This document shows, piece by piece, positions 20,401 through 32,399 of a DNA stretch of 64,000 nt. The notes beneath the pieces were generated by a model. The model ran no database searches, was not told where the DNA came from, and worked only from the letters and a program-made list of their open reading frames with translations. The position numbers and the translations under genes were made by a program. Each line of letters opens with the position of its first letter. The first letter of the stretch is position 1. The stretch spans positions 950,275 to 1,014,274 of the forward strand of contig NW_003314303.1 in NCBI RefSeq assembly GCF_000143415.4. The letters run 5' to 3'. This DNA is from Selaginella moellendorffii (Eukaryota > Streptophyta > Lycopodiopsida > Selaginellales > Selaginellaceae).

Positions 20401-21292
20401 GAGTTTTGTTGGTGCATCATTATATAAACTTCTATATAGTGATGATCTAATACTACTTACAAAATTGAATTTATCTTCATAGTTGTTATGAGTTGTTAAT
20501 GCTAAATTTTAGGATTAATATTTGACAAGCATTCTCCCATGTGTCCGAGCAAAGTTTGTTGAACACCTGGGGTAAATATAAATGAGACAACAACAATGTT
20601 ATAACTCCCATCTTGTCCATTTATAAAATACAAAGTGGATGACTTAGTGTTAGTCCATTTTCCCAATTTTACAGTATATAGTTTCCATTTTCATATTCCA
20701 TACAGTCACACATTATTCTTTAAAGTATCTTTTTATATTTATTTTCTAAACCTCATAGGCAAATAAAAATCTCATATTGCTATTTTCATTGGCTTTCACT
20801 AGGAAGCTGCTCACATTGATGTTGATGCCCTAGCGCTGCTCAGTCTGTTCTCGGATAGCAGTTTGCATTGTGGAAATGCTCAAGAGATGCGTGAAACTTT
20901 GCAATTTCATCTTTGCCTTAAGGTGCAGATTGTAGAGAACTTGCTTAGCAGGTGAGAGGCATGGATCGATACCCAGCATCTCCAAATCTTTTCGCAATAG
21001 GAAGAGCATGCGTTTTGACAGGCTTATGTTGTCTTTCTCTGGTCGCTCCATGCGAGTGGAGACCTGCATTGCTGGGCGATGTTCTCCACTTGTCCCTCTT
21101 TTCCTCTCCGTACGGAGCGCGCTGGGCTTCAGAGAAAAGGTGAGCGTGGATATTGGCAATAGGCTTCCCGTCTTTAGCGTTCCAAACCTCGACCAGGGCT
21201 ACGGCCAGCATGGTCTCGAATGCTAGGATTTACTATAAGATCTTAATTTCCTAGCATTCTTTCTGGTTTTAGGGTTTTTGATTGGAGCTTCC
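20401..21292. other. Upstream region of NAA35
   Basis: 20401-20760 is AT-rich retroelement-like DNA. 20820-21230 is GC-richer; overlapping minus frames there (20830-21159 and 20945-21211) match nothing I recognise. The promoter of the gene at 21293 must lie in the last part. No clear TATA box. Confidence 0.35.
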
Positions 21293-24200
21293 ATGGCGGC
21301 CGCTGCCGGCGACCAGACGCTCTGGGCCGATGCGACGGAGATCATCTCCCAGGTCTGCCAAGGTAAGCAACAATCTCTCCCTCATCGCGCCTGCGATTTC
21401 GGCGGCATTGAGCTCGGCTGCTTCTTTTTTCCAGAGCTCAGTCCCGGGGAGCTCATCCATGGCGAGAATTTCAGCCTCTTCGAATCAATGTCGGCTCTCG
21501 AGGCAAGGATTTCGAGGCATTGCGCTAGCAGCGCTGCTAATGGTGTGTGCCTGGGCAGATTATGGATCCCAAGATGGATGGAGGGATGGATATTGGAGGA
21601 CCTAAGTCTGTCGAGGACGCGATTGCGAGTGATTTGGCCCCGACCGACTTGTCCATCGCGCAGATCATCGATATTATGGATCACCTTCTCTCGTGTGAGG
21701 TGAGGAAGCTAGGAAAGCTCGATGAGAAGCATTCTCATTTTTACTTTGTCCCTGTTTTCCAGGCTACTTGGCACAGGGGTCATTCCTTAGCACAAACAGT
21801 TTTCTCGAGCATCTACATGCTCAAGCTGGTGCACACCTCGTCAATGCCGGTCTTGCATGCGTACTGCAAGATCACTCGAGCAAGCTGCAATATCGTAAGA
21901 ACAGCCGTGGCTTTGGCTCACACTCACGAGGTTATTTTCTCTCTTTCCTTCTGACGTCTGTGCTCCATGTATTGTTTTAAGTTGGTTTCGTGTTTCCTGT
22001 TTGGCTTGCAGGAGGAAGATCTCTTTGTTATTTCCTTCGGACTTCCAGTCGACCACGATGACGCGGATTGCCTGGCGGTTCTCAACGCGGCGGAGGAAAT
22101 GTGTGTACGAAGTTTGAGATCGGCGTCTGGGAAGAAGGCTGCAAGCGATGCACGAAGCTCGAAGTCGGCGTCTGGGAAGAAGCCCGCAAGTGGTATTTCT
22201 TATTGGCTGGATTTTTTCTTGGATGGTCAATCATTGATATGTGATGTTTACAGGTGTTGTTCCCCTACAGGAAAACCCAGAACTCGAAGCCGATTATTGC
22301 CAGAGTGTGCTCAGTCGTCTCCGCTTTCGAAAGGTATTTTTTACCGCTCTCGTCTTGTCGATGGTTTCTCACTTTAATTGTGCAGGCTTTCAGTCAAATA
22401 CACGTTCATATGAACAAGCCACAAGGGAAAGGCCTAGAAACTGCAAGAAAACACATTGCCACGGCTCTGACTGAGCTCTCACTCATACAGGAGTCAAGAG
22501 CTTTTCTCTCTTCTCAGCATTCTTCTCAAGATCCAAACAATCTTTCGTCTACAACAGCCTCGGGGCGTGGCGTGGTTGGCTTTTTCGAAAACATTAACCG
22601 GTCCCTTTTGCCACCGACTCCTCCCCGCTCGATGAAACTGCTCCCATGGTCCGAGGTAAGCATTTACATGGGAATTTCACCGTGCTTTCGAGTTCATATT
22701 GCATCGTTGGTAGTCTGTCAGGCCTTGGACTATTTTGTGCGCTTGCTGAATGATTTGGATCGCGTGTGCTCGGTGCCACTCGATATGGAACTCGAAGAAC
22801 TCATGCAGCTGATTGTTGATTTTCAAAAGTCACATCCAGATCTTGTAGCAAGGGCCCGAATGCAGGTACCTCTTTTCTTTTTATGATTGTCTCTTCTAAT
22901 GGATGACTCTTGCAACCAGCGTCTTGTAATTCAAGACAACAAGCTGTTTGGAATCCGGCCTATGAATGATGTGATTTACAAGGCTGCTTATTCTCGTCAT
23001 GAGGCTCCTCGCGACGATGTGCTGGAGAATTCTTTTCAGCAAGCTGGATGGGTCTGTTAACTGAAGATATCCTTTTAGCCATAGGCTAATGAAAACGTTT
23101 GTTTGCAGTTAACGCTCACTTTGCTGAAGGTATTGTGCGCACATCCGGCATGGCAATGCCGGAAGCTCGGGAAGAGTTTAGACGAATGGAGTGATTTGTT
23201 TCATCAAGTAAGCTACCACCCCTTGTCAAAGAGATGTTAATATTGTTTTTTCTTCTAGGTGGATGTTCTTGGTATGTCTTCGGAAGAATTCAAGAAGAAG
23301 GTAGGCACGTTGGCCTTGGTATCACAAAATTGTTACGTCTCTTGGTTTTGGCCTTGGCAGTGTGAGCCTTTTACGACATGGATAGGCTGCCAGGCTTCTT
23401 GGATCGCAAAGCAATACTTAATGCTGGGATTCGACCTTGGCTTGTATTCGCCAGATGACTATTGCATGGTCTATCGGTACGTTGATTATAGTTTTCGTTC
23501 ACATTTATGTTGTCCAGGTGGATGCAGGTACCTTGATCACGTCCTGCTGACATATTTGCACTACAAACTGGCGAAAGAGAAGGAAAAGGACGAGGAGCAG
23601 TCTGAAGAAAAGAAGCCGTCATCACTTGTAGCAGGTGCTAAAACTCATTTGTTTTCGCAAGGCGGGCCTTGTGGAAGCAAAGATTGCAAAACTTTTGTTT
23701 CAGTGGGCTCACCAGAGGGCGTCTCTTGTTGCTAGCCAAGAAGAAGTCGAAAAAGAAAAAACCAGGAAAGAACCCAGACCCAAAAATTATCTTGCTGCAT
23801 TGCCTGAGCGACCTCTGCAAAGGATATATTTGGGTAAGTTACACTCTAGAGTTCACACATTCTTTACACATTTGTTTTCAGATGCTTGACGGGCTGATCA
23901 AAGACGGTAAAATCCAGCAAAGAAAAATGGAATTCACCACCGAGCGAGAGGTTGTCCTGTTTCTTTTCTGCTTTGCTTACGATTTAACTTTCTCTTTTTC
24001 TCCAGAGATATACTCAACGATTCGAGCTGCTGCTGAAATTGTTGGTACCGTCGCCACTATCTTTTGCTCGTTTCAAAGAAACTACAAGACTACGGCAGTA
24101 CTCGGTAGATGATTTCTTTCCTTGTTGCCGTGTTTCCATCTGGAATTTTTGTTTTCCATCGTGCAGGCCAGTGATCTCTACCAGTATGCATGCAAGCAGT

Positions 24201-24430
24201 TCATGGCTGTGGAGCAGTGCTTGCGAAACTTGAGCATATCACGCGGTGAAACTCCGGAGTTGAGCCACGCGCAAAGCATTTTGGAGATAAAGCAGCTCGA
24301 GCAAGTTGTGTCGAGGAACAAAGTAGCGCTCCAGATTGTGGACAGATCTCAGCCAGGCGAAACGCTCAAGGTGTCGTTGCAATTCTCACAACACCCAGCC
24401 TTTGGCGTCATCGTCGTCAAGAATTCGTGA
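21293..24430 (+). CDS. NAA35: NAA35/MAK10, auxiliary subunit of N-terminal acetyltransferase C
   Basis: Seventeen exons: 21293-21362, 21435-21502, 21559-21699, 21763-21930, 22012-22192, 22254-22333, 22386-22655, 22722-22865, 22920-23051, 23109-23207, 23259-23300, 23361-23476, 23528-23634, 23718-23833, 23882-23950, 24006-24104, 24167-24430; 721 aa. The family signature SALEIMDPKMDGGM is at about aa 43-56. Later landmarks are TWHRGHSLAQTVF, ENPELEADYCQSVLSRLRFRK, PSPLSFARFKETTRLRQYS and a C-terminal FGVIVVKNS. NatC acetylates N-termini starting Met plus a hydrophobic residue; this subunit anchors the catalytic NAA30 to ribosomes. Intron 2 uses a GC donor. The start of exon 14 is the weak point: only the poor acceptor at 23717 keeps frame. 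Exon 5 holds an internal duplication around SASGKKAAS/SASGKKPAS. Confidence 0.85.
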
Positions 24431-24644
24431 GGCGCCAGAGTAAACTTTCTCTTTTTTCTGAAAGATTTTTGCCATTGACGATCATGGTGTGTGTAGCTTT
24501 GGCTATACTGAACGATTTTCACAAGCTCAAAGTCACTGAATTTCTTCTCGGTGAATTCAAGGGACGATCCAAAAAAGCTCTTGATCTTCGAGAGAAGTTG
24601 CCACGATTGTCTTCGTGACTTCTCATCGGCCGAACGGAAGATCA

Positions 24645-26196
24645 CTATGATCGCTTTGAGAGCTGGCTGGGCAGGGCGGGGTCGGGACCTCTGGAGCTCC
24701 TGTCTCTGGGCTCGTTTGCATCAGCTCTAGCAGACCCTGGTGTAGATCTCTCCGGCCATAGCGGCGACAAAGCAACCACTCGTCCGATGAAGATCAGAGT
24801 GGGAGACACGAGCTGAGTTGCTGCTACTTCGCTCGGCAGATTGGCGAGCTCGGCAAATACCTGAAAGTGAATCGAGAAAGATTGCTAAGCCGCGGAGATG
24901 AGAGTGGTGAAAGGAGCGTACCGTTCGCTGTTGCTCTGTGGTGCCTCGTTCTATGGCGGCTGCCGGAGTATCGGGAGGAAGTCCATTTGCGATAAACCTC
25001 TCTGCAAGAGCTGGGAGTGTCGCAAGTCCCATGTAGATCACAAGCGTAGAATCGGGGTCTGCCGCTTGCTCTGCGACGTAGAGAGGATCTTTCCCTCCTT
25101 TCCTTGCATGACCCGTGAGAAATCTTACGCTGCATGCAACGGGGTATGAATGAGACGAACTTCACACGAAAGATGGAACTTTTACCTGTTTGCGACGCCT
25201 CTGTGAGTGAGAGGTATCCCAAGTCCAGCAGCAATTCCAGACGCTGCAGTGATACCTTGCGAAAGAAGATAATGTAGTTTGAGAAACTAGCAGCTGGGAG
25301 GAGGAAAGGATTTAGAGCTACCTGGGACGACAGTCACAGCAATTCCTTGCTCTTGGAGGAAATCCATTTCTTCACCTCCTCGACCAAATACCTGCAAGAA
25401 TGGCCTTTGAGGAGAAATATAACACTAAGAGAGAAAGTTCATACCAGAGGATCACCTCCCTTGAGCCTTAAAACGGTGGCGCCAGCCTCTGCAAAATTGA
25501 GGAGCAGCTCATGAATCTCGTCCTAAAACCAAGAGATGCCAGGAAATTTACTTCCTCCTTAGAAACGATCAAAATGAAAGAAGGAAACAAGAAGAAAGTG
25601 TGGCTTACCTGGGTGCGACTGTGGTAACCGGAAGTTTTTCCCACGTAGAGCAGCTTGGCACCTTCGTGAACCATGTCCAAGATGCTCGTAGAAACAAGCC
25701 GATCGTACAAGACTAAGTCTGCTGTCCTCATCAAACGCACTGCCTTGACAGTGAGAAGCTCGGGATCTCCAGGCCCAGTTCCAACCAAGAACACATTCCC
25801 TGCTTTCCATCTCTTGGAGGGCGACGATGGATCGCTTCCTTCTTCCTTCTTGCGCTGCCTTCTCAGCAGTTCCAGAACCTCTCGCAGCTCTGGCAATCTC
25901 GTTGCTATATCATTCTCCTCTTCGCGAGAACTCTCAGAGGTGTCTTCCCGGCATCCTGGACAAGAATTTTCTACACCGCCGCTGCGAAATTCTAGCCTAC
26001 CCCCTCCTCGTACTTTCTTGATCGAATCCTTCTCAGTGAATGGAGAAATCGAGGCTCTTAGCCTGAGTTGGGAGAAACGAGCCGACGATCCACGATCTCC
26101 TCTGGCGGAGCAAAGCTCGGCGCTGCTCTCGGCGATGCAGCGCGAAATATCGGAGCTGGAGAAGATCGCCCTGGTAGCAGCAGCAGCTAGCGCCAT
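24645..26196 (-). CDS. UPM1: Uroporphyrinogen-III C-methyltransferase (SUMT), plastid
   Basis: Six exons: 25609-26196, 25445-25522, 25322-25391, 25186-25255, 24922-25129, 24645-24860; 409 aa. The first 60-odd residues (Ala, Ser, Arg-rich) form a likely chloroplast transit peptide; the segment to about aa 130 is polar linker. The methyltransferase starts at VFLVGTGPGDPELLTVKA (about aa 135). Further motifs are DLVLYDRLVS, LLYVGKTSGYHSRTQ, TVLRLKGGDPLVFGRG, VVPGITAASGIAAGLGIPLTHRG, VRFLTGHARKGG and LVIYMGLATLP. The enzyme adds two methyl groups from S-adenosylmethionine to uroporphyrinogen III, giving precorrin-2 for siroheme, the cofactor of nitrite and sulfite reductase. A plant-type single-function SUMT, not fused to CysG parts. 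It ends convergently with NAA35, 215 bp apart, and its start is divergent from the gene at 26698. Confidence 0.9.
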
Positions 26197-26697
26197 GAAA
26201 GAGATTCACGCTGCTAGCTCCCCGAGCTACCGGAAGATTTCTAGAGAATGTACCTGGCGCTTGGGAGTGATGGATGGATCGCGTGGTGGAAGGGTGGCTC
26301 TCCTAAAACCCTAGAAGGAAGAGGAGAGCAAATAGAACCCATTCAGCCCATGGCGGCATGGAAGGGGCAATGGTCCAATGGCCCCATTCAAGGGCCCCTA
26401 AAATCCAACGGCCCTCTTTTATAACCGCCCTATCCCTAAACGCCAGAGTGACGTGGAAAGGGCAAAAAAATATTTCGAGGGAGAGGAGGGAGCTTGCATT
26501 TCAAAGCTCTCGCACGGCGCCAGGGCTAGGGTTCTTCGATCGCCGCCAAGAATCGCGAGAAGGAGCCGCCGGATCCCTGCGCAATGCCTTGAGGTATGAT
26601 CCGATCCAACAGGCGCCTGGATAGGATGGATGATTCGGGTGCTCTACGTTAGAAATGCGCAAGATCGCCAGGGTCACGGGCTAGAGAGGTAGAGATT

Positions 26698-29600
26698 ATG
26701 GAGAAGCGATCGCTGCCGCTGAATTTCTACTGCCGGAGCGCCAGGCTGCTGCTCAAGAAGGCCACGTTTTCCAGGAAATCCAACTTGCTGGCCGAGGAGC
26801 TCCGGCATCTCAAGAAGTTTACCACGCTTGCGTTCTCGGTGATTCCTTCGCATCCCGAGTATGAGGACGAGAAGGGCAGGAAGCTTGCCGAGGACTTGGA
26901 GGACTACATGGATGATGTCCGGGAGAGGATAGAAGAGCTCGAGGAGGAGCTCACGTCAACTAGCTCCTTGGCAGGTTACAGGAAGTCGGGATCTTTCAAT
27001 CGCAAGGAGCTTGTTGCAAGGCATGAGAAGAATGTTGGCAAGAGACAGCACGTATGGGCGAGGTTTGTTCGAAAGCTTTATGATGCGGCTCCATGCTTCT
27101 CAGGGAGGCTGAAGAAACGACCACCGCAACCTCTGGCGGGTAAGCCAAAAGGTTATACGTTTGTTTTTCTTCTTCTCTGGTTTCATGCTTTCACTCTAAT
27201 GCAGGGCAGCTTTCAGGGAGCCGCTCGTCGAAGGAGTCAAGCTCTCGCTTCTTGTATAACGTGGCAGAAGTAGCCTCGCTTTCTTCAGATGGTCAAGTTA
27301 GTGATGATATGCAAGATGAGCAACGGGACGAGCGCGTACCTGATAGGAGTTTGAAGATCACGGCTTCCAACGAGATAACGCTGGACATTAGAAGGAAAGT
27401 GGAGAGGCATGATACAGCATCGTTGGACACCGAGAGCACAACGAGAACTCAGCTCATGCAACAGATAGCAGAGGCTACAAACTTGAGTCTCGAGGGAAGA
27501 TTCTTGAACCTCCAGACCATAGTCATGCAGTTGAGGGACTCGGTGGAAGGGCTGAGGTCACGGGTCGAGGAAGAAGGCAAAAGGTGGAGAGGGAGGGCGG
27601 AGACTTTGGAAAGGAAGCTGAAGCTCATGAAGGATGAAACAGAGAATGATTTTTCCGCGCTTAAGCGTCAGGTGGAAGAGGATATGAAGAAAGCATGCGG
27701 GGTGTCTGGGGAAGATCAGGAACTGCGGAAGAAAGCGAACGTGAAACAAAAGTTTGAAGACATGATGCAAACATCTTCGGGAGAGGTTGAAGAGTTTAGG
27801 ACACAGGTGAATCAGTTTGTTACACAGACGCAAAAGATGCTTACGCTGGGGCTGGAGGAGCGGTTTCTGGATTCCTTGAGTGAAGTAAGAACGGATCTCA
27901 AGAACGATATCAGCAATCTAGAAATCGGTTTCTCCAAAGACGTTGATAATCTTCGACAGGAAATGGCTTCTCGATACGAGTCGATGCTGATCGACGTCGA
28001 GATGGGAAGAATAGGTGGCCAGCAACAGATCAACACTCTAAAGAAACAAAGGTTTGAGAAGGGCGCACAAGCGGCACCGGCACCGAATGATGTGACTAAG
28101 CGGGTGGATACTCTGCGCGCTGATGTTACCTCATTGCACAAGAACTTCGAAAGGCTTTGCGATGACCAGAAGTTTGAAAAGCTGCAACTCCGGAAGCAGC
28201 TGCAGTGCTCCAGGCAAGAGGTTATGGAAGCGAGGGTCGACACCGAAGTGTGGATAAAAGAATGCGAGGTTCAAGTGAAAGAATTCAGGCACGACTTGAT
28301 AGAGCTAAGAGGAGAACAAGAGGAGATGAAGGTGGACGTCGAAGTTCTAAAGAGGCAGCAGTCAGAAATGGAGTATCCCAGGCGGAGGTCTTTTGACGAG
28401 AAATATGAAGGTTCGGGTACGGGACTGCCAGTGGAATTTGCCAGCAATCTCCTGATGGTGGAAAAGGTTGAGAAGTTTTCGAAGCTTTACACCGGTTGCT
28501 TAGAGGACTTGCGGACAAGGCTGTGCAAGATAGAGTCAGCTCAAGATTGCATAGGCGATCTCCAGACCAGAGTATACAGGTTGGAAGCTGCTGAGCAGAC
28601 GTTATCGACAACTCCAGGCGATACTATGGCTTTGATTGAACGGGAGAGATCTCTGGCAACTTCAGCTGCCACAGATGCTATTGCAGCAGCCTCGCGGACA
28701 AAAGAGATGCTGCAGGAAACGTTTGGGACGTTTCTCTCACAGATTGTCAGTGCTAAAGGGAAGGCCAGCGGGAGAGACGTGGTCGAGCTGTCCGGTGATG
28801 AACCAAAGCAAGAACGCCACCTGAAGACCACCGTGCAGCGTCTGAATCGTCAGATGAAGGAAGTCTTCGAGAGGTTGACAAGCGTTTCCTGCGGGAAGAC
28901 ACCAGGAGGTGGCAAGAAACTTTCAAAGGCTGGGACAAAGAAGGAACTCAAGTCCAGCAGCGAGGTTTTTATGCCAAGTGTGACAAGCATCGAGAACAAG
29001 ATTAAAGCCGCGGCAGGGATCATGAGCCAGATGAACGACCGGATTCACAGGCTAGAGACCGTGCAGCAGGGCCTCAGCCGGTCCATCGACGACGCTCGCA
29101 AAGGAAACCAGGCGCTGAGGAAAGCTGCCAACTTCTGGCTGCCAAGGTACGAGGCAACCGCGAAACTGGTGATGGAAATCAGCGGCAGGCTGGCTTCGAT
29201 CGAGCAACGAAAGCCCTTGACAGATATGATGGATCCAAGCTCGGAGCAGCAGAAAGCAGCCGGTATCACTACAAAGCCGGGCTTGGGCATGGAGACCACT
29301 GACAGATTGCTTGCGCTGGAGAGCCGGGTGGATCACATCGCTTCCGCAACGTACGCAAACCTGAGGTAACCACTGCTTGTCCGAAGATAGATTTTCACTA
29401 GCTAAAACACTCTTTTGTTCTTGTTCCTCCAGGCTGCTAGATGCCAAAGTCGAGCACGCCAGCATTGGCATGAGATCAGCACTGGACATCGCCACCGAGA
29501 CGGAAGACAAGTGCAGCTCTCTGGGAGGAGAGCTCGTCAAAGTCTTCCGGCTCATCCTCACTGCACGAGAGAGCCCGACGACGAGAAAGCCCGACTCGCC

Positions 29601-29841
29601 ACCGCTTTGTCCTCCCGAGCGGGGGCCTCAAGAACGAGCAAAGTCTCCAGCAAAGTCTCCCGGTGGTGCTAGATCTCCTCCCCCTCCAGCCGCAAGGTCT
29701 CCAGCTCCAGCGAAGTCGCCAGAATCAAGGAATCAAACGCAGACGCAGCAGCTCTACAACCCGTTACCAGCCAAGCCCGTGAAACGCATCAGCCTCAAGT
29801 TCGGAGACCAAGGCAACATCTTCACCAACGCTCCAAGATAG
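26698..29841 (+). CDS. Large coiled-coil protein of unknown function
   Basis: Three exons: 26698-27139, 27205-29365, 29433-29841; 1003 aa. I do not recognise the family. The N-terminal 150 aa (MEKRSLPLNFYCRSARLL) contain paired helices with an acidic run (ERIEELEEEL). Residues about 150-800 are mostly heptad-like coiled coil (for example TLRADVTSLHKNFERL and LQTRVYRLEAAEQTL), pointing to a rod-like structural or scaffold protein. The last 100 aa switch to a Pro/Ser/Lys-rich tail with repeated KSP and SPAP words, a likely phosphorylation or cytoskeleton-binding region, and end with RISLKFGDQGNIF. No signal peptide, membrane segment or catalytic motif. The start is the first ATG after the promoter region; the upstream divergent gene is SUMT. 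Confidence 0.75.
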
Positions 29842-30137
29842 TTTCTATACATATACATGTATTGAACAGCTCCATCTCCAACTTCCATGGATCTTCTTTC
29901 TGATCAATGAAAATTCTCGGGAGGCTAAGAAAGAGAAGCGAAGAGAAGAAAGAAAAATACCAGGCCTTTCGAATGGATGGAATGAAAGAATGGTATACGA
30001 GGAAAACCACTGCAAAGAAGCAAAAACTTTCCTGTGTCAAAACGGAAGAACAAAAAGAGAGCGAAGAAGACAGTACCTATAGATTGAGAAGAACTCCTTC
30101 CGTCCCCCTCTGGAGAGAGCGAAATCTTCGCTCGCAG

Positions 30138-32270
30138 TTAATAGAGTCGCTTCTTACACCTTCGAGCCCCGCAGTAGCACCGCTTCTTCTTGATCTTCCC
30201 GTCGCTGTCCCTCACCGAGTCGATCTCGTAGCCATAGTCGTAGGACAGCTCCTCGAAAGGCCGGATGTTCTTCATGGCGAACATCATAACGTGCGGGTAC
30301 GCCATGTCGTTGTGGTCGTTGAAGACGCACTGGACGAACATGTTGGGGTCGCAGCTATGGTTTATAAACCTGGAAACGTTCCCGCAGCTCCCAGCGTCGA
30401 TGGACATATGACCATCCTCCACCACCTCGCAAATCTCCCCTCCATCCTTCTCCTCGAAGAAGCTGGATATGTCCACCCCGCGGGAGCGGCTCCCTTTGAT
30501 GCAATCGATGTCGAAGATGTACTCGTCCTGCCCGACTCGCCGCTCGGCCTCCTCGTTGCTTAACAGCTCGCCAACGTACTCGCAGATGAAGCTCCCGAAC
30601 GGGATGGCCTCCCAGGAGCGCACCCCCCACCCCCGGTTCTCCGTCTTGAAAACCTCGAGCTTCCTCGTCTGGCCTTGCTGGGAGAGTCGCAGCGGGCAGC
30701 TCGCCGCGCAGCGGCACATCGGTCCACACTCGTACAGGATCGTCTTCCACTCGTACAGCGCCCCGTCCGTGTATGGCATCTTGTTGCTGTTCTTCCCGAT
30801 GCACAGGCAGCTGGCAGAGTCCCCGCACCGCCCCACGCAGCGGCACCCCGTCGGGTACGACGGCTGGAGGAAGCCCGGCGGAAAGATGGTCTTGGTGATG
30901 TAGGTGAAAGGTGGCGGCGGCCCCGGGGCCGCGTCGACGTCGTTCACGGCACAGATTGGAACCCGCTCTCGCCCTCCGGAGATGTCCTCGCACACCACCG
31001 CCTTGCGAGCCTCCATCTTCGCCTGGAGCTTCCCGGAGAACTTGACGATCCTGGAACCCAGCTCCAGCTGCCCTGGGTCGCGCTCGAGGCTGTACTTAAA
31101 CACCCGGAACCCCGACATGCCGGGCTCGGCCCAGAAGTGGGTGACCCTGTAGAGACCGTCGTAGCTGTAGATCTTCCCCGAGGGGCTCTTGGAATCCAGG
31201 CAGCCGCGGGTGACTCGAACGGGGACGTCGTACTTGCAGCTGTTGGCAAGGCCCAAGTTCCCCTTGACGAGCTCCTGGTCGCGGTACTGCCGCTTGTCGC
31301 CGTGGTAGGCGTTCCCTCCCTGGCCCGTGTACGTGAATGTCTCGCCACCGTCGACGTCGTCCTCGTATCCGCCCGAGAGAACCAAGCTGCAAGCGATGAG
31401 CTCGCCAAACTTGTTCTCGTTGGGCCGGATGGTGTCGATGCCGGCCTGGGTCTGGCGGTGGAGGCCGACGATGCACATCGCGATCCGGAAGAAGAAGATG
31501 TCGCCAACTTCCACCCCGGGAACCGGGCCGATACGTTTCGCTCGGTTCACCCACATGTTCTTCTCCTTCAGGGCAGCGGCCGCCTTTTGCGAGCAGTCGC
31601 CCGTCACCTTGTCGCGCACGTAGCATATCCGGAGCTTCTCGTACGCCGAAAGTGCGTTGGTCACCTTGATACGGTCATCGCTGCTGCCGCTGGCGTTGTC
31701 CGGGGCGGCGGCGGCGGCGGTGGTGTCCGGGAAGAGCCCGTCGGCGTCGTCGTCCTCGGAGTCCGAGAGCTCCGCCACGCAAACGTTTGGATCCGCCTCC
31801 TTGAGTGGCTGGACCTTGATGGCTTCCTCGCCGGAGTGAGGAGGAAGAGGGAGCGCGGTCATGGTGGAAGAAGAGGGACTCATCGCCTTCCGGCTCACAA
31901 TCACCCAATCGGTCGGCTCCACCAACGCCGTGATCGTCCCTGACGCTGGCGCCTCCCAGCACTCGTCCGGATCCACGATCGTGTCGTCCTCCTCCTCCTC
32001 CTCCTCCACGGGCGAGATCTTTGGCCTCTTACTGTCCTCGATCTCTCCCTCCTCTTCCTGTTCCTCCTGTTCCTCCTCCTCCTCGTCTTCGGAATCCAAG
32101 ACCATAACGGGCATGACCCTCTTTCTATCCTGCGGTGTTACACCGCATTGGCTACCTCGATCTTCGTCGTCGACCATGGAGGAGGACCACTGCTGCTGCT
32201 GCTGCTGCTGCTGCTGGCGGATCTTGCGTGAATTCGCTGGCCACCGCCGCACCGCCACCGGCCGCTCCAT
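30138..32270 (-). CDS. SUVH-type histone H3 lysine-9 methyltransferase (SRA, pre-SET, SET, post-SET)
   Basis: Intronless, 710 aa. The N-terminus has a nine-Gln run and long acidic stretches (Asp/Glu-rich, about aa 55-110), low in order. The SRA (YDG) domain runs about aa 240-400 (GPVPGVEVGDIFFFR, YTGQGGN, YSYDGLYRV) and in this family reads methylated cytosine. The pre-SET has the nine Cys expected (CRCVGRCGDSASCLC and ECGPMCRCAASC, about aa 475-525). The SET domain has GWGVRS, FINHSCDPN and ELSYDYGYE; the post-SET has CYCGARRC. All residues needed for AdoMet and zinc binding appear present, so it should be active. Such proteins couple DNA methylation to H3K9 dimethylation and silence transposons, which are plentiful here. 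It is closest in style to SUVH4/5/6; the exact member is not decided. A fragment of its N-terminus is duplicated at 36225-36405. Confidence 0.92.
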   Translation of the reverse strand: MERPVAVRRWPANSRKIRQQQQQQQQQWSSSMVDDEDRGSQCGVTPQDRKRVMPVMVLDSEDEEEEEQEEQEEEGEIEDSKRPKISPVEEEEEEDDTIVDPDECWEAPASGTITALVEPTDWVIVSRKAMSPSSSTMTALPLPPHSGEEAIKVQPLKEADPNVCVAELSDSEDDDADGLFPDTTAAAAAPDNASGSSDDRIKVTNALSAYEKLRICYVRDKVTGDCSQKAAAALKEKNMWVNRAKRIGPVPGVEVGDIFFFRIAMCIVGLHRQTQAGIDTIRPNENKFGELIACSLVLSGGYEDDVDGGETFTYTGQGGNAYHGDKRQYRDQELVKGNLGLANSCKYDVPVRVTRGCLDSKSPSGKIYSYDGLYRVTHFWAEPGMSGFRVFKYSLERDPGQLELGSRIVKFSGKLQAKMEARKAVVCEDISGGRERVPICAVNDVDAAPGPPPPFTYITKTIFPPGFLQPSYPTGCRCVGRCGDSASCLCIGKNSNKMPYTDGALYEWKTILYECGPMCRCAASCPLRLSQQGQTRKLEVFKTENRGWGVRSWEAIPFGSFICEYVGELLSNEEAERRVGQDEYIFDIDCIKGSRSRGVDISSFFEEKDGGEICEVVEDGHMSIDAGSCGNVSRFINHSCDPNMFVQCVFNDHNDMAYPHVMMFAMKNIRPFEELSYDYGYEIDSVRDSDGKIKKKRCYCGARRCKKRLY

Positions 32271-32399
32271 CGATCTGAGAGATCACTCCCCGCCCCTCCC
32301 GCCCGCCCAGAAGATGAAACAGAGTAGCCCTAACCCTACATTTTAGGTCTCCTGATTCGGGAATATACGCCAGTGCAATTGATGTCAGCCCTAAAAGGT

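Noticed and set aside
20830-21211. Minus-strand gene upstream of NAA35
   Set aside because: Two overlapping frames with no family match, no splice-supported extension and a position in the likely NAA35 promoter.
30675-31943. 422-aa plus-strand frame opposite the SUVH gene
   Set aside because: Shadow of the GC-rich SUVH coding strand; low-complexity, no known domain.
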